Positions 1-7,049 of a stretch of 33,274 bases of DNA are shown here, piece by piece. The stretch is from the NCBI GenBank assembly GCA_902810715.1, contig CADDYS010000015.1:1-33274 (forward strand). The letters are read 5' to 3'. A program made the position numbers and the translations under genes. How positions within the stretch are numbered: position 1 is the stretch's first letter; each line of letters opens with the position of its first letter. This DNA is from a bacterium. GTDB taxonomy: Bacteria; Actinomycetota; Aquicultoria; Aquicultorales; Aquicultoraceae. The notes beneath the pieces were generated by a model. The model had not been told where the DNA came from. It saw nothing but the letters and a program-made list of their open reading frames with translations, and made no database searches.

Positions 1-1002
1 ATTAATTGCAAGACACCCTCCTGTACAATTCGCAGCGGTATGGCAATCTTTACAAGTTGGCCGATCCTCGCCTCTTGCCTGCGCAAGTTGAAGCAGTTGA
101 TCAATACATAGTTGATCAAGCCCATCAAAAACATCACCTATTACCAACTCAGGGAATCTATATACTAGCATTGCAAGCGCGCTACAGCCTGTAACTTGGC
201 CATTAGGCAGGAATGCCAAATTTGTTGATGCCGCATGACAACCCCAGCGATGGGATAGGATGCCTCCAACGTGTTCAGATTCTTGATACAATGGCCCAAC
301 TTCAATTCGGCAGCTCTTGTTGCTTAAGCTACTAATATATTCGGCAACATCCATCAAAGCCCGAGATAAGTTAAAGCTGTCGGTATCTGTCCATGTTACG
401 GTTCCATAAGCCGGACCAATATCCATTTGTTCAACACCAAGTCCATTCAAATAGCGGACACCCTCTGGAACCATCAGGGATAAGCCTGGATGGACTGTGA
501 CGCTTGCAACACACGAGATTCGATTTTCTAATAGAGCCCGTAAATTGCGCGAAACGACCCTATGTGTCGCTTTTCCACCTGTAGTCCTCCTATGTTTGTC
601 ATGCGACGAGGGGGTTCCATCGATGCTAAGGACAACTTTTACGCGATTTAATCGCAAAAAATCAATTATGTCTTGATTAAGTATCGTTCCATTTGTCTTC
701 AAAACGAAATGTGCTTGCATACCAGCTTCACGAGTGCGGTTTTGTGCATAACATGTTAAGCCTTCCAGAACCTTAAACTCAGTAAGTGGTTCACCCCCAG
801 TAAATGTAAACTCGATAGATTTGCCACCCTCTGCTAGGTACACAAATAAGTCGATAGCCTTTTGACCAATCTCCATACTCATGGGAGGACCTGGTAAGTC
901 TTTTGCTATGCAGTAACTACAACTCATGTTGCATGAGTTGGTTAGAAGAATTTCGCAAGATAGATGTTCATATACTGTAGATATCGATTGCCTAGTAGAC
1001 AT
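1..1002 (-). CDS. Radical SAM/SPASM peptide maturase (3' end beyond window)
   Basis: Reading the minus strand from the ATG at 1002 gives 334 open codons with no stop before the window edge. Residues 24-31 are C-N-M-S-C-S-Y-C, the CxxxCxxC that binds the radical SAM [4Fe-4S] cluster, and GGEP follows at 69-72. Near the edge is a SPASM domain: a Cys, 12 residues, Gly, four residues, Cys, then C317xxC320xxxxxC326xxxC330, which binds auxiliary clusters. This layout is typical of enzymes that install thioether or other crosslinks in ribosomal peptides. It starts 6 bases after the stop of the Cys-repeat peptide gene, so the two are almost surely co-transcribed and that peptide is the likely substrate. 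GGAGG lies about 14 bases before the ATG, a rather long spacing. The chemistry cannot be told from the sequence. Only the final residues are missing. Confidence 0.93.
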   Translation of the reverse strand, partial: MSTRQSISTVYEHLSCEILLTNSCNMSCSYCIAKDLPGPPMSMEIGQKAIDLFVYLAEGGKSIEFTFTGGEPLTEFKVLEGLTCYAQNRTREAGMQAHFVLKTNGTILNQDIIDFLRLNRVKVVLSIDGTPSSHDKHRRTTGGKATHRVVSRNLRALLENRISCVASVTVHPGLSLMVPEGVRYLNGLGVEQMDIGPAYGTVTWTDTDSFNLSRALMDVAEYISSLSNKSCRIEVGPLYQESEHVGGILSHRWGCHAASTNLAFLPNGQVTGCSALAMLVYRFPELVIGDVFDGLDQLCIDQLLQLAQARGEDRPTCKDCHTAANCTGGCLAIN

Positions 1003-1008
1003 AAAGAA

Positions 1009-1395
1009 TTACTTTCCCTCCGGCATGTTGATCGTACAACCGCCTTTACCTCGAGGCTGATTTATTGTGCAAGTCGCATTTGGCTTGTTAATTGTACAAC
1101 CGCCTTTGCCTGCGGGCTGATTAATGGTGCAACCACTTTTGCCTCGTGGCTGGTTAACTGTGCAACCGCCTTTACCCAAAGGTTGGTTTATTGTGCAGCC
1201 GCCTTGGCCTCTAGGTTGATTAACAGTACAACCAGCTCCTCTGGGTTGATTGATGGTACAACCACCTTGACCATGAGGTTGGTTTATAGTGCAGCCGCCT
1301 CCCTTTGGTTGGTTTATAGTGCAGCCGCCGGTTCCTCTAGGTTGGTTGATTGTGCAACCACCTGTCCCAGCAGGCTTATTAATAGTACAGACCAT
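1009..1395 (-). CDS. Twelve-repeat Cys peptide, candidate RiPP precursor
   Basis: The 128-residue product is Met-Val followed by twelve units of 9-11 residues, each beginning C-T-[I/V]-N-[Q/K/M]-P and mostly closing with G-x-G-G (for example CTINQPRGKGG). It has 12 Cys, one per unit, and no aromatic, signal peptide or membrane segment. The repeat begins at residue 3, so there is no leader peptide. GAGGAG sits 8 bases before the ATG, fixing the start. The units use different synonymous codons (Thr as ACT, ACA, ACC and ACG), so the peptide pattern is under selection and is not a fresh DNA duplication. The radical SAM/SPASM gene follows at once, which suggests that Cys is joined to a neighbour such as Thr or Asn in each unit; this is inference. 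The repeated GG before Cys could be a processing site. I recognise no named family. The long plus-strand frame over it is a shadow. Confidence 0.9.
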   Translation of the reverse strand: MVCTINKPAGTGGCTINQPRGTGGCTINQPKGGGCTINQPHGQGGCTINQPRGAGCTVNQPRGQGGCTINQPLGKGGCTVNQPRGKSGCTINQPAGKGGCTINKPNATCTINQPRGKGGCTINMPEGK

Positions 1396-1709
1396 AATTA
1401 TTTCTCCTCTTTAGTTTCTGGTTTTGTCCTTCATACGGTTCAGCGTCAATGCGAAACACCGTCCATTGGCAGCATTATTAGACACGCGTCTTTCTAGAAA
1501 GCCGTCAGCACTCCTGCATATTGTGTCGGTCGATCGATTAGTAATCCATGGGAGAAGACAGCATTAATCGTTGGGAAGGCATGGCTTCCCTAAATTCGCC
1601 ACACTCCATAGGGTGGCAGCCCGCGACCGCATTTGAGAATTATATTCTCGACAGGTTTTTTGTCTACTCAAAAAAATGAGATCACGAACTGCCTTTCAAG
1701 GCTTGGGTC
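1396..1709. other. Gene-free stretch with inverted repeats
   Basis: This stretch lies between the zinc-ribbon gene and the repeat peptide. I find no convincing gene. It holds three inverted repeats: GGGAAG/CTTCCC around an imperfect 6-base centre (1573-1590), GCCAC/GTGGC with a 10-base loop (1598-1617), and GAGAAT/ATTCTC around TAT (about 1635-1649). They may form a leader RNA, or be operators or terminators between the two minus-strand genes. No known riboswitch core was recognised. The strong Shine-Dalgarno of the repeat-peptide gene lies at its low-coordinate end. Confidence 0.4.
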
Positions 1710-1850
1710 CTAGCCCACCTTGTTAAAGTCCGTTCCGCTGCATTTCGGACAAGGCGGTAGAGTGTCGGTACTGTCGTCGAGAACGACAATCTGCCCGCAA
1801 TTAGTACACTTGTAAGTGCCCTTGCCTGGCTTTTCGCCTGTGGTCGGCAT
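1710..1850 (-). CDS. Small zinc-ribbon protein, 46 aa
   Basis: The protein is 46 residues and opens with MPTTGEKPGKGTYKC. Two CxxC pairs (C15/C18 and C34/C37) are separated by an acidic strand and followed by T-D-F, the layout of a single rubredoxin-like zinc ribbon. Such short proteins beginning with Thr-Gly-Glu-x-Pro-Gly are common in anaerobes and are of unknown function; they probably bind one Zn or Fe. GAGGTG lies 8 bases before the ATG and a promoter-like pair lies further upstream. The gene has the same orientation as the peptide-maturase locus, 314 bases downstream, but nothing ties it to that pathway. It is too short to appear in most ORF listings. Confidence 0.8.
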   Translation of the reverse strand: MPTTGEKPGKGTYKCTNCGQIVVLDDSTDTLPPCPKCSGTDFNKVG

Positions 1851-1872
1851 TCCTTTTCACCTCTTTTCAGGC

Positions 1873-1903
1873 ATTATAATCGCACAGTGCTCAATCTGTG
1901 CAA
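1873..1903 (-). promoter_or_regulatory. Promoter and operator-like repeat for the zinc-ribbon gene
   Basis: On the minus strand TTGCAC (1898-1903) and a perfect TATAAT (1873-1878) are 19 bases apart, about 25 bases before the start codon. Between and over them lies the inverted repeat GCACAG-N8-CTGTGC (1882-1901). A repressor bound there would block the promoter and could compensate for the long spacer. Which regulator binds is unknown. Confidence 0.5.
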
Positions 1904-2257
1904 GAGCTACGTCCTATTTATTATGATACGCATGATCATCCAGATACGCTACAAGCGCCGTATAAGACGGCCGTGAACAGACATTGCTTCCGGCATAAAC
2001 AATAATATCTCAAGCTGTTGAGTCGAGATGCTGGTTTTATTATGACGTCTTATATGAGTCAATATAAACCACTCTATAAAACACAAAAGCCAAAAAGCTC
2101 ACCGGAAGAGTGAGGTATTTCAAACAAATCCTACAGAAGTTCTCATTTTGGCCATAGAAAGTGCCTCTTGGTAGAGGTATTTACTATCATATTCCCTACA
2201 GCCCTAACAAGGCATTATTCAGGATATGAGTTATTAGAGGGATTAGCCAAATACTTA
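1904..2257. other. Gene-free stretch after the methyltransferase
   Basis: About 350 AT-rich bases separate the methyltransferase stop from the zinc-ribbon promoter. No open frame looks coding. A small hairpin CCTCT-TGGT-AGAGG (2164-2177) and another, CTCAC-N7-GTGAG (near 2100-2115), could end the restriction-modification transcript, but neither has a clear T tract on the minus strand. Confidence 0.35.
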
Positions 2258-3868
2258 TCAAAAACTAAAACAATCAAGTTGAAGCTGTAGATTCTTCCCC
2301 TCTCCATGATGCTCTTTGTATAGGGCTTCTAACTCTGGAATTGCTTCTATAATGCCATCGGCGGAAACATTGGCGAGTTCCTTAGGCTCAATTTTATGCA
2401 AACCTCCACCATAAACCCTCCCATTTCCTATCATGGAATCAGCATTGACATTATTCAGTTCAACCCAGATTTTCTTAAGCAAGGTGCCGTCCTTTTTAAT
2501 AGCATCTCGCAGGAAATCCTTTGGATAGAGCACTAAGTAGGAATTAGCAACGATAGCTTTTGAATGATTTAAGATAAACCGGAAGGGCTTACGCTTATCC
2601 AAATGGCGCCCCATATATGTACAAATAAAAGGTGATACAGGCCGCTTCTCTTGCGTGTACCAGGGCGACCTGTGATTACATAAGTACCGGTTATTAATTC
2701 CCTTTTCTTTTCCAGACTCTAAATAATGCCAAAGGGTAGGATATTTTTCTCTAATCTCATGCTCTGGTAAATCGCACGAAAGTAAGAATAGCTTTTGATC
2801 TAAAATTGGATTACCAATATGATCAGCCTGAACTCTATCGACCGAAAGAAATCTTGGACTAGGAAGAATCGGTATCAAAAATTCGTCCGGTATTTCATAT
2901 TCCTTAGCTTTATTCGAGTCTAGGATAAAGAATTCATTTGAACCTGTAGCAATACCACGTTTGATATCAAACAGATTGGATAATTTAATATTTTTTTTGT
3001 CTGGCACTGCCTCACCAACATCAAGCACGAGTCTTGTCCACTTATGAACACTTCTTAATTCATCGACCGTTACTTTTTTGTAGACATTAGGGTTCCTAAG
3101 AGTACCACCATATGTAAATTCAATCTCGTGCGCTTCACCCGGCCTTGCTTTCTCAAACCATACAACCGCCGACGAAACAAGCGCATCATCAAATTGCACA
3201 TCATTAGGGTCAAAACGATGAATTCTTATAAGTTTGACTTTATTGAGCAGGTACTCTTTAATTTCTCTACCATAATTCACATCCATGAATTCGCTTGGAA
3301 TGAGCCAACCGGCTAAACCATTTTCCGGCATCCATGCGTGTGATAAGAGTAAAAAGTAGCAATAATATCCAGATAAGCCATTTAGTTTTATGCCAGTAAC
3401 CATTCGTGTAAGCGCCTGTAATCGTATTTTATCATGACTTGATAGATGATGATGCCTAACATACGGGGGATTGCAGATTACTAAGTTAGGTTTAGCCTCA
3501 TCTTTTTCTGGCAACACAGCCCTTGTAAAGTCATTTATATTCAGTTTCAGCAAAGATTTATTCCATAGCTCTATGGCTTCATTTGCATATTGTGCATCAA
3601 TCTCGTAACCAGTGGCACTCTCAATCCTTGAAGATTGAAATGTCCTTAAAAGCGCAGAATAAAACGAGCCTGTGCCAAAGGCTGGGTCTAAAAATCGGAT
3701 TTTGCTATTCTCCGGCAAAAGATCCCTTGCATATTCTATAATATCCTTTGCTAGCCCTGTAGGCGTTGCAAATTGTCCTAATTTATTTCTTTCTGCCTGG
3801 CTTTTTAAAGCGTCAAGGCGATTTTGAATTTCTAAGCGCGAATATTCTAAAAGTTCAATGGCCGTCAT
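2258..3868 (-). CDS. N6-adenine DNA methyltransferase of the XamI-type system
   Basis: This 536-residue amino-methyltransferase has GQFATP (motif X, 31-36) before the S-adenosylmethionine-binding DPAFGTGSF (motif I, 61-69) and the catalytic NPPY (133-136). That order is typical of gamma-class adenine methyltransferases of Type II systems. The long C-terminal part (about 300-500) would be the target-recognition region. It should methylate adenine within the site cut by the neighbouring nuclease, protecting self DNA. GGAG lies 7 bases before the ATG, inside the end of the nuclease gene; only 2 bases separate nuclease stop and methylase start, so translation is coupled. The nuclease is encoded first, so some other control must stop it acting before the methylase accumulates. 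Confidence 0.9.
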   Translation of the reverse strand: MTAIELLEYSRLEIQNRLDALKSQAERNKLGQFATPTGLAKDIIEYARDLLPENSKIRFLDPAFGTGSFYSALLRTFQSSRIESATGYEIDAQYANEAIELWNKSLLKLNINDFTRAVLPEKDEAKPNLVICNPPYVRHHHLSSHDKIRLQALTRMVTGIKLNGLSGYYCYFLLLSHAWMPENGLAGWLIPSEFMDVNYGREIKEYLLNKVKLIRIHRFDPNDVQFDDALVSSAVVWFEKARPGEAHEIEFTYGGTLRNPNVYKKVTVDELRSVHKWTRLVLDVGEAVPDKKNIKLSNLFDIKRGIATGSNEFFILDSNKAKEYEIPDEFLIPILPSPRFLSVDRVQADHIGNPILDQKLFLLSCDLPEHEIREKYPTLWHYLESGKEKGINNRYLCNHRSPWYTQEKRPVSPFICTYMGRHLDKRKPFRFILNHSKAIVANSYLVLYPKDFLRDAIKKDGTLLKKIWVELNNVNADSMIGNGRVYGGGLHKIEPKELANVSADGIIEAIPELEALYKEHHGEGKNLQLQLDCFSF

Positions 3869-3870
3869 GT

Positions 3871-4833
3871 CTAAACTCCAAACTCTGCTAAATCATCTAT
3901 CCGATGCTCCCAAACCCAATCAATACCCTCTGCCGCCTCATACCCCAAATAACCACTATCGAAATAACCGCAAAGGAATAATATAAACCGCACATCTTTT
4001 CCATAATTTCTCCGCAACTGAGCGATTTTAATCGCCTCTTCCTTACGGCGTTTGTTAACATTGGTGAAATCGCCAGCAGACTTAGCCTCTATAAGAAGAG
4101 GTAAATCTCCTGGCTTAGAACTAAATGGCATAACAGCAACGTCGATAGGAATATTGATTTGCGTTTCTCCGCCTTCAAGTTTGACAGGTACGTTTAAATG
4201 AAATGAAAATGTTCCGGGCTTCATTTTATTAAACTTTAATCCTTCGCCTGCACCTATATAGGTATATCCTCTTTGCTCAAGCCACTCCTTAATAAGGTTT
4301 AGCTGTCGTTTTTCCTGAGCATTTCTTATTATAGGGTCAGCTACTGCACCGCAAAGGCGGTCAGCAACAATGGTTGCAGCACGATTAATTTCTTTTCGGG
4401 TTGGTCCTTTTTCTTTCTCAAGCCAAGTGAATATGTCTTTATCAGCCAGTTGCATTATTGTTTTGCCGATTTTCTTAAGTTCCTCATCCAGCTTAGCGGC
4501 TTCCATTTTTGGCGGAACCTTACAATCTAGCTCCATGCACTTTACTAAATGAGGCGATACCCCTGCTAGGCCAATTAATCTATCCCGAGCTATGGGCGGT
4601 GCCGTTGACATGCGCAGTATAGGTAGAACAGAAGGATTCTCATGCAATATAGTAGGTGATATGTCCATTAAGTTGTGTGTTTTCTCTAGAGCTGATTCGA
4701 CTTGCTGCGTTGTTTCTACTCTCGTATCCCTATATGCCTTTGGAGCAAACTTCATAAACCAATCGTTATAACAATCAACAGACTGGGCTATATCTGATTT
4801 CCATCTTGTTGGCTTATCGGCATTTACAGCCAT
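3871..4833 (-). CDS. XamI-family Type II restriction endonuclease
   Basis: The N-terminal block W-K-S-D-I-A-x-S-V-x-x-Y-N-x-W-F and F-A-P-K-A-Y-R are as I recall the XamI family (XamI cuts GTCGAC). A PD-(D/E)xK-like active site is visible: Asp231, then E249-A-K251. I start it at the ATG at 4833 because AGGAG sits 6-7 bases before it. A GTG six codons upstream (4849-4851) would overlap that Shine-Dalgarno. The protein is then 320 residues. It pairs with the downstream methylase as a complete Type II system inside the island. The target sequence is inferred from family only; I see GTCGAC in the window at 7935, 10647 and 12276, all outside the island. Confidence 0.85.
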   Translation of the reverse strand: MAVNADKPTRWKSDIAQSVDCYNDWFMKFAPKAYRDTRVETTQQVESALEKTHNLMDISPTILHENPSVLPILRMSTAPPIARDRLIGLAGVSPHLVKCMELDCKVPPKMEAAKLDEELKKIGKTIMQLADKDIFTWLEKEKGPTRKEINRAATIVADRLCGAVADPIIRNAQEKRQLNLIKEWLEQRGYTYIGAGEGLKFNKMKPGTFSFHLNVPVKLEGGETQINIPIDVAVMPFSSKPGDLPLLIEAKSAGDFTNVNKRRKEEAIKIAQLRRNYGKDVRFILFLCGYFDSGYLGYEAAEGIDWVWEHRIDDLAEFGV

Positions 4834-4853
4834 ACTTGCTCCTAAACTCACTA

Positions 4854-4882
4854 ATTATACTTAAATATCTAGTTAGAGTTAA
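4854..4882 (-). promoter_or_regulatory. Promoter of the restriction-modification operon
   Basis: On the minus strand TTAACT (4877-4882) and a perfect TATAAT (4854-4859) are 17 bases apart, placing a start about 15 bases before the nuclease ATG at 4833. The -35 box is a weak match. Confidence 0.5.
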
Positions 4883-4935
4883 CGGCAATCTGCTCATATT
4901 TTATGGCAAAACTAAAGAATTGACAGTTATTAAAA

Positions 4936-4949
4936 CGAACATATGTTTG
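4936..4949 (+). promoter_or_regulatory. LexA SOS box
   Basis: CGAACATATGTTTG matches the Bacillus-type LexA consensus CGAACRNRYGTTYG at every position. TTGACA lies at 4920-4925 and the box covers the -10 position 16-17 bases on, so LexA would shut a rightward promoter reading toward the regulator remnant and the recombinase. It is also about 55 bases upstream of the restriction operon's -35 on the other strand. DNA damage could therefore raise recombinase expression. Confidence 0.6.
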
Positions 4950-5109
4950 TTATTTATACTATGCCACATACTGCAAAAAGTCAAACGCTAAGAGACCAGC
5001 CATGTTGAAGAAGTTTTCTCGTGCTGATCATTCTAGGCTGCTCAATAGATGAACAAGCTTTAAATAATTTCTTCATGCACTTAGATACTGCAGTATATAT
5101 CTATCATAG

Positions 5110-5373
5110 CTGAATCACGTAAGCGATGCTGAACTTAATAAATTCATTCCCAATGAAGATAAATTAAAGCTCTGGGCTGAGGCAGTTGATATATCCTGGG
5201 ACGAAATGAAAAGCCTGCTTTTGGAAGCAAAGATTGAGGAAGCGGGTATTGAGGATCCCTCCTTTACCATGATGTTTAAAGAAATCCCCAATATGACCTA
5301 CGAGGAAAAAGAATCAATATTAAGGGCTTTTCAAGCCGTATTACAAGCAAGAGCCGAAAAGCATAAAAAGTAA
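5110..5373 (+). pseudogene. C-terminal remnant of a small XRE-like regulator
   Basis: An open frame follows a TAG at 5107-5109 and ends at TAA 5371-5373, giving 87 residues that read as a helical acidic segment (around LKLWAEAVDISWDEM and EEKESILRAFQAVLQAR). This resembles the tail of small helix-turn-helix regulators that precede recombinases in integrative elements of Gram-positive bacteria. No helix-turn-helix and no good start codon are seen in frame; the first ATG (5206) would give only 55 residues. Upstream frames 4990-5109 are broken by stops. I infer a decayed or 5'-truncated repressor. It ends 9 bases before the recombinase ATG, so it may still be translated as a coupled fragment. 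Confidence 0.5.
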
Positions 5374-5382
5374 GAGGTCTAT

Positions 5383-6927
5383 ATGAATTGCTTAATTTAC
5401 CTGAGGGTTTCAACTAAAGAACAAGCTCAAACCGATGAGAAAGAGGGTTACTCTATCCCTGCTCAAAGGGAAGCCTGCCTGCGGTATATCCGGGAGCACG
5501 GCTGGAACTTTGTTGACGAATATGTTGACCGAGGCGAATCGGCCCGATCTTCTTCCCGGCCACAACTGCAAGAAATGCTCTCTCGTATTAAAAAAGACCC
5601 TGCCATTGATGCTGTGGTAGTTCATAAAATCGATAGACTTGCCCGCAATATGGAGGATCACGTTGCGATAAGAGCTATTTTAAGACGCAAAGACGTGGCT
5701 TTAGTTTCCGTCGTTGAAAATATCGAGGATTCGGCTTCTGGCCGTTTGGTAGAAGGAATCCATGCTTTAATGGCGGAATTTTATTCCGCCAATCTGGCCA
5801 TGGAAGTCAAAAAAGGTATGACTCAAAAGGCTAAGAACGGTGGTTGGCCTTGCCGCGCCCCGTTGGGTTACAAAAACGTCAAAATCAGGGTTGAAGGTCG
5901 AGAAATCTCCAAGGTTGTTATCGACGAGGAAAGAGCGCCGCTTATAAAGATGGCTTTTGAGTTGTATGCAAAAGGTGATTATTCCTTAAACCAGCTACAA
6001 GATATTCTGACCAGGAAAGGTTTAACAACGCTTGGCATTAAAGGCTATCCGTCAAGACCGATAAGCAAATCTAATCTTGCCCTGCTTCTCCAAAAGAAAT
6101 TTTATGCCGGAATTGTGGACTGGAACAATATTGAAGTCAAAGGCACCCATGAACCTTTAATCTCAAAAGACCTCTATGACAAAGTCCAAGAGGTCATTAA
6201 AATTCACGATCAAGCCGGTGAGCGAAAAAGAAAACACCCGCATTACTTAAGAGGAACAATCTATTGCGGTGAATGCGGCGCAAGGATGTCTAGTTTAACA
6301 GCAAAGGGTCAATACCTCTACTTTTACTGCTTAGGGCAAAAAAGGTCAGGTAGCAAATGCAAGCAAAAATATATCTTAGCCAGCGATATTGAAAAAGGTC
6401 TGGATAAGCTTTATAAAAAGATCGAGCTGCCCAAAGCATGGGCTGAAGAATTAAAAGAATTGGTCAGCAAGGAACTGGCCCAAAAAGAGATTGGGATTAT
6501 AAAGGAAAAAGAATTTTTGACTAAAAGAATTGCCAAATTAAATAGAGAACGAGAGCGGCTTTTAGAGGCTTACCTTGCCGAAGCCATTACTGTTGACCTC
6601 TTAAAGAAAAAGCAAGAAACATTAAATAGAGACATAGCGGATTCCGAGGTTCGGCTTGAATCTTTATCATGTAAAAATGATAGTTTGGAAGAGAAAGTTA
6701 ACCTCATTGTTCAAATGGCTTCAAATTGCCATATGGCATATAAGAAGGCTTCCCCGAAGGTCAAAAGGATGTTTAACCAGGCATTCTTTAAGAGAATCTA
6801 CATAGAAAACAAAAAGATCAACAGATATGAATTCGTTGACCTCTTTGATGCTGTTTATTCCCCTGGTTCAAATAAGAACAACTTGGTGGGCGTTACTGGA
6901 TTTGAACCAGTGACCTCTGCCGTGTGA
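5383..6927 (+). CDS. Large serine recombinase/integrase
   Basis: This 514-residue site-specific recombinase has the resolvase catalytic domain at 1-150 (Y-L-R-V-S10, with Ser10 as nucleophile; R-P-x-L-x-x-M near 59-65; H-K-I-D-R-L-A-R at 81-88). The recombinase domain follows (about 155-280), then a zinc ribbon with C295xxC298, C316 and C326, and a coiled coil at about 340-460. GAGG lies 5-6 bases before the ATG. The last dozen or so codons, ending at 6927, read antisense through the 3' half of tRNA-Val, so that tail comes from the attachment region and not from the family. The gene is the right-hand end of the island, pointing at the tRNA. It probably excises and integrates the element carrying the restriction system and perhaps the peptide locus. 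Regulation by the SOS box upstream is plausible. Confidence 0.92.
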   Translation: MNCLIYLRVSTKEQAQTDEKEGYSIPAQREACLRYIREHGWNFVDEYVDRGESARSSSRPQLQEMLSRIKKDPAIDAVVVHKIDRLARNMEDHVAIRAILRRKDVALVSVVENIEDSASGRLVEGIHALMAEFYSANLAMEVKKGMTQKAKNGGWPCRAPLGYKNVKIRVEGREISKVVIDEERAPLIKMAFELYAKGDYSLNQLQDILTRKGLTTLGIKGYPSRPISKSNLALLLQKKFYAGIVDWNNIEVKGTHEPLISKDLYDKVQEVIKIHDQAGERKRKHPHYLRGTIYCGECGARMSSLTAKGQYLYFYCLGQKRSGSKCKQKYILASDIEKGLDKLYKKIELPKAWAEELKELVSKELAQKEIGIIKEKEFLTKRIAKLNRERERLLEAYLAEAITVDLLKKKQETLNRDIADSEVRLESLSCKNDSLEEKVNLIVQMASNCHMAYKKASPKVKRMFNQAFFKRIYIENKKINRYEFVDLFDAVYSPGSNKNNLVGVTGFEPVTSAV

Positions 6928-6958
6928 AGGCAGCGCTCTCCCGCTGAGCCAAACGCCC
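6884..6958 (-). tRNA. tRNA-Val (anticodon CAC), CCA encoded
   Basis: The minus strand folds as a full cloverleaf: acceptor GGGCGTT/AACGCCC, D arm GCTC/GAGC, anticodon stem CTGCC/GGCAG with loop TTCACAC (anticodon CAC), and T arm ACTGG-TTCAAAT-CCAGT. Discriminator A and an encoded CCA (6884-6886) follow. Its 3' end abuts and overlaps the convergent recombinase gene, so it is the likely integration site of the island to the left. The matching direct repeat of the tRNA 3' end is not seen in 1-5383 and would lie beyond the window. Confidence 0.95.
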
Positions 6959-7034
6959 TTATTTGTTTTATTCTCAAACTTATTATCCCAAATTTGGGGA
7001 AAAATTCAAACGTGCAGAAGTATTGGCTTCATTT

Positions 7035-7049
7035 TATAATTGAAAAATG
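7035..7049 (+). promoter_or_regulatory. -10 box abutting a start codon (leaderless transcript?)
   Basis: A perfect TATAAT (7035-7040) ends only 6 bases before the ATG at 7047. Transcription would start at or next to the A of ATG, and no Shine-Dalgarno is visible, so the mRNA may be leaderless. No good -35 is seen near 7012-7017. A 12-bp palindrome CCCAAATTTGGG lies upstream at 6987-6998. Confidence 0.45.

Noticed and set aside
964-1497. A 177-codon plus-strand open frame over the repeat peptide
   Set aside because: It is the mirror of the repetitive minus-strand gene. It has no ribosome site and crosses into the maturase start.
1548-1679. A 43-residue plus-strand frame starting at ATG 1548
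   Set aside because: There is no Shine-Dalgarno and no family resemblance, and it overlaps inverted repeats likely to be regulatory.
5110-5373. Treating the regulator remnant as an intact small gene
   Set aside because: No start codon with a ribosome site opens the full frame and the DNA-binding part is missing, so a remnant fits better.
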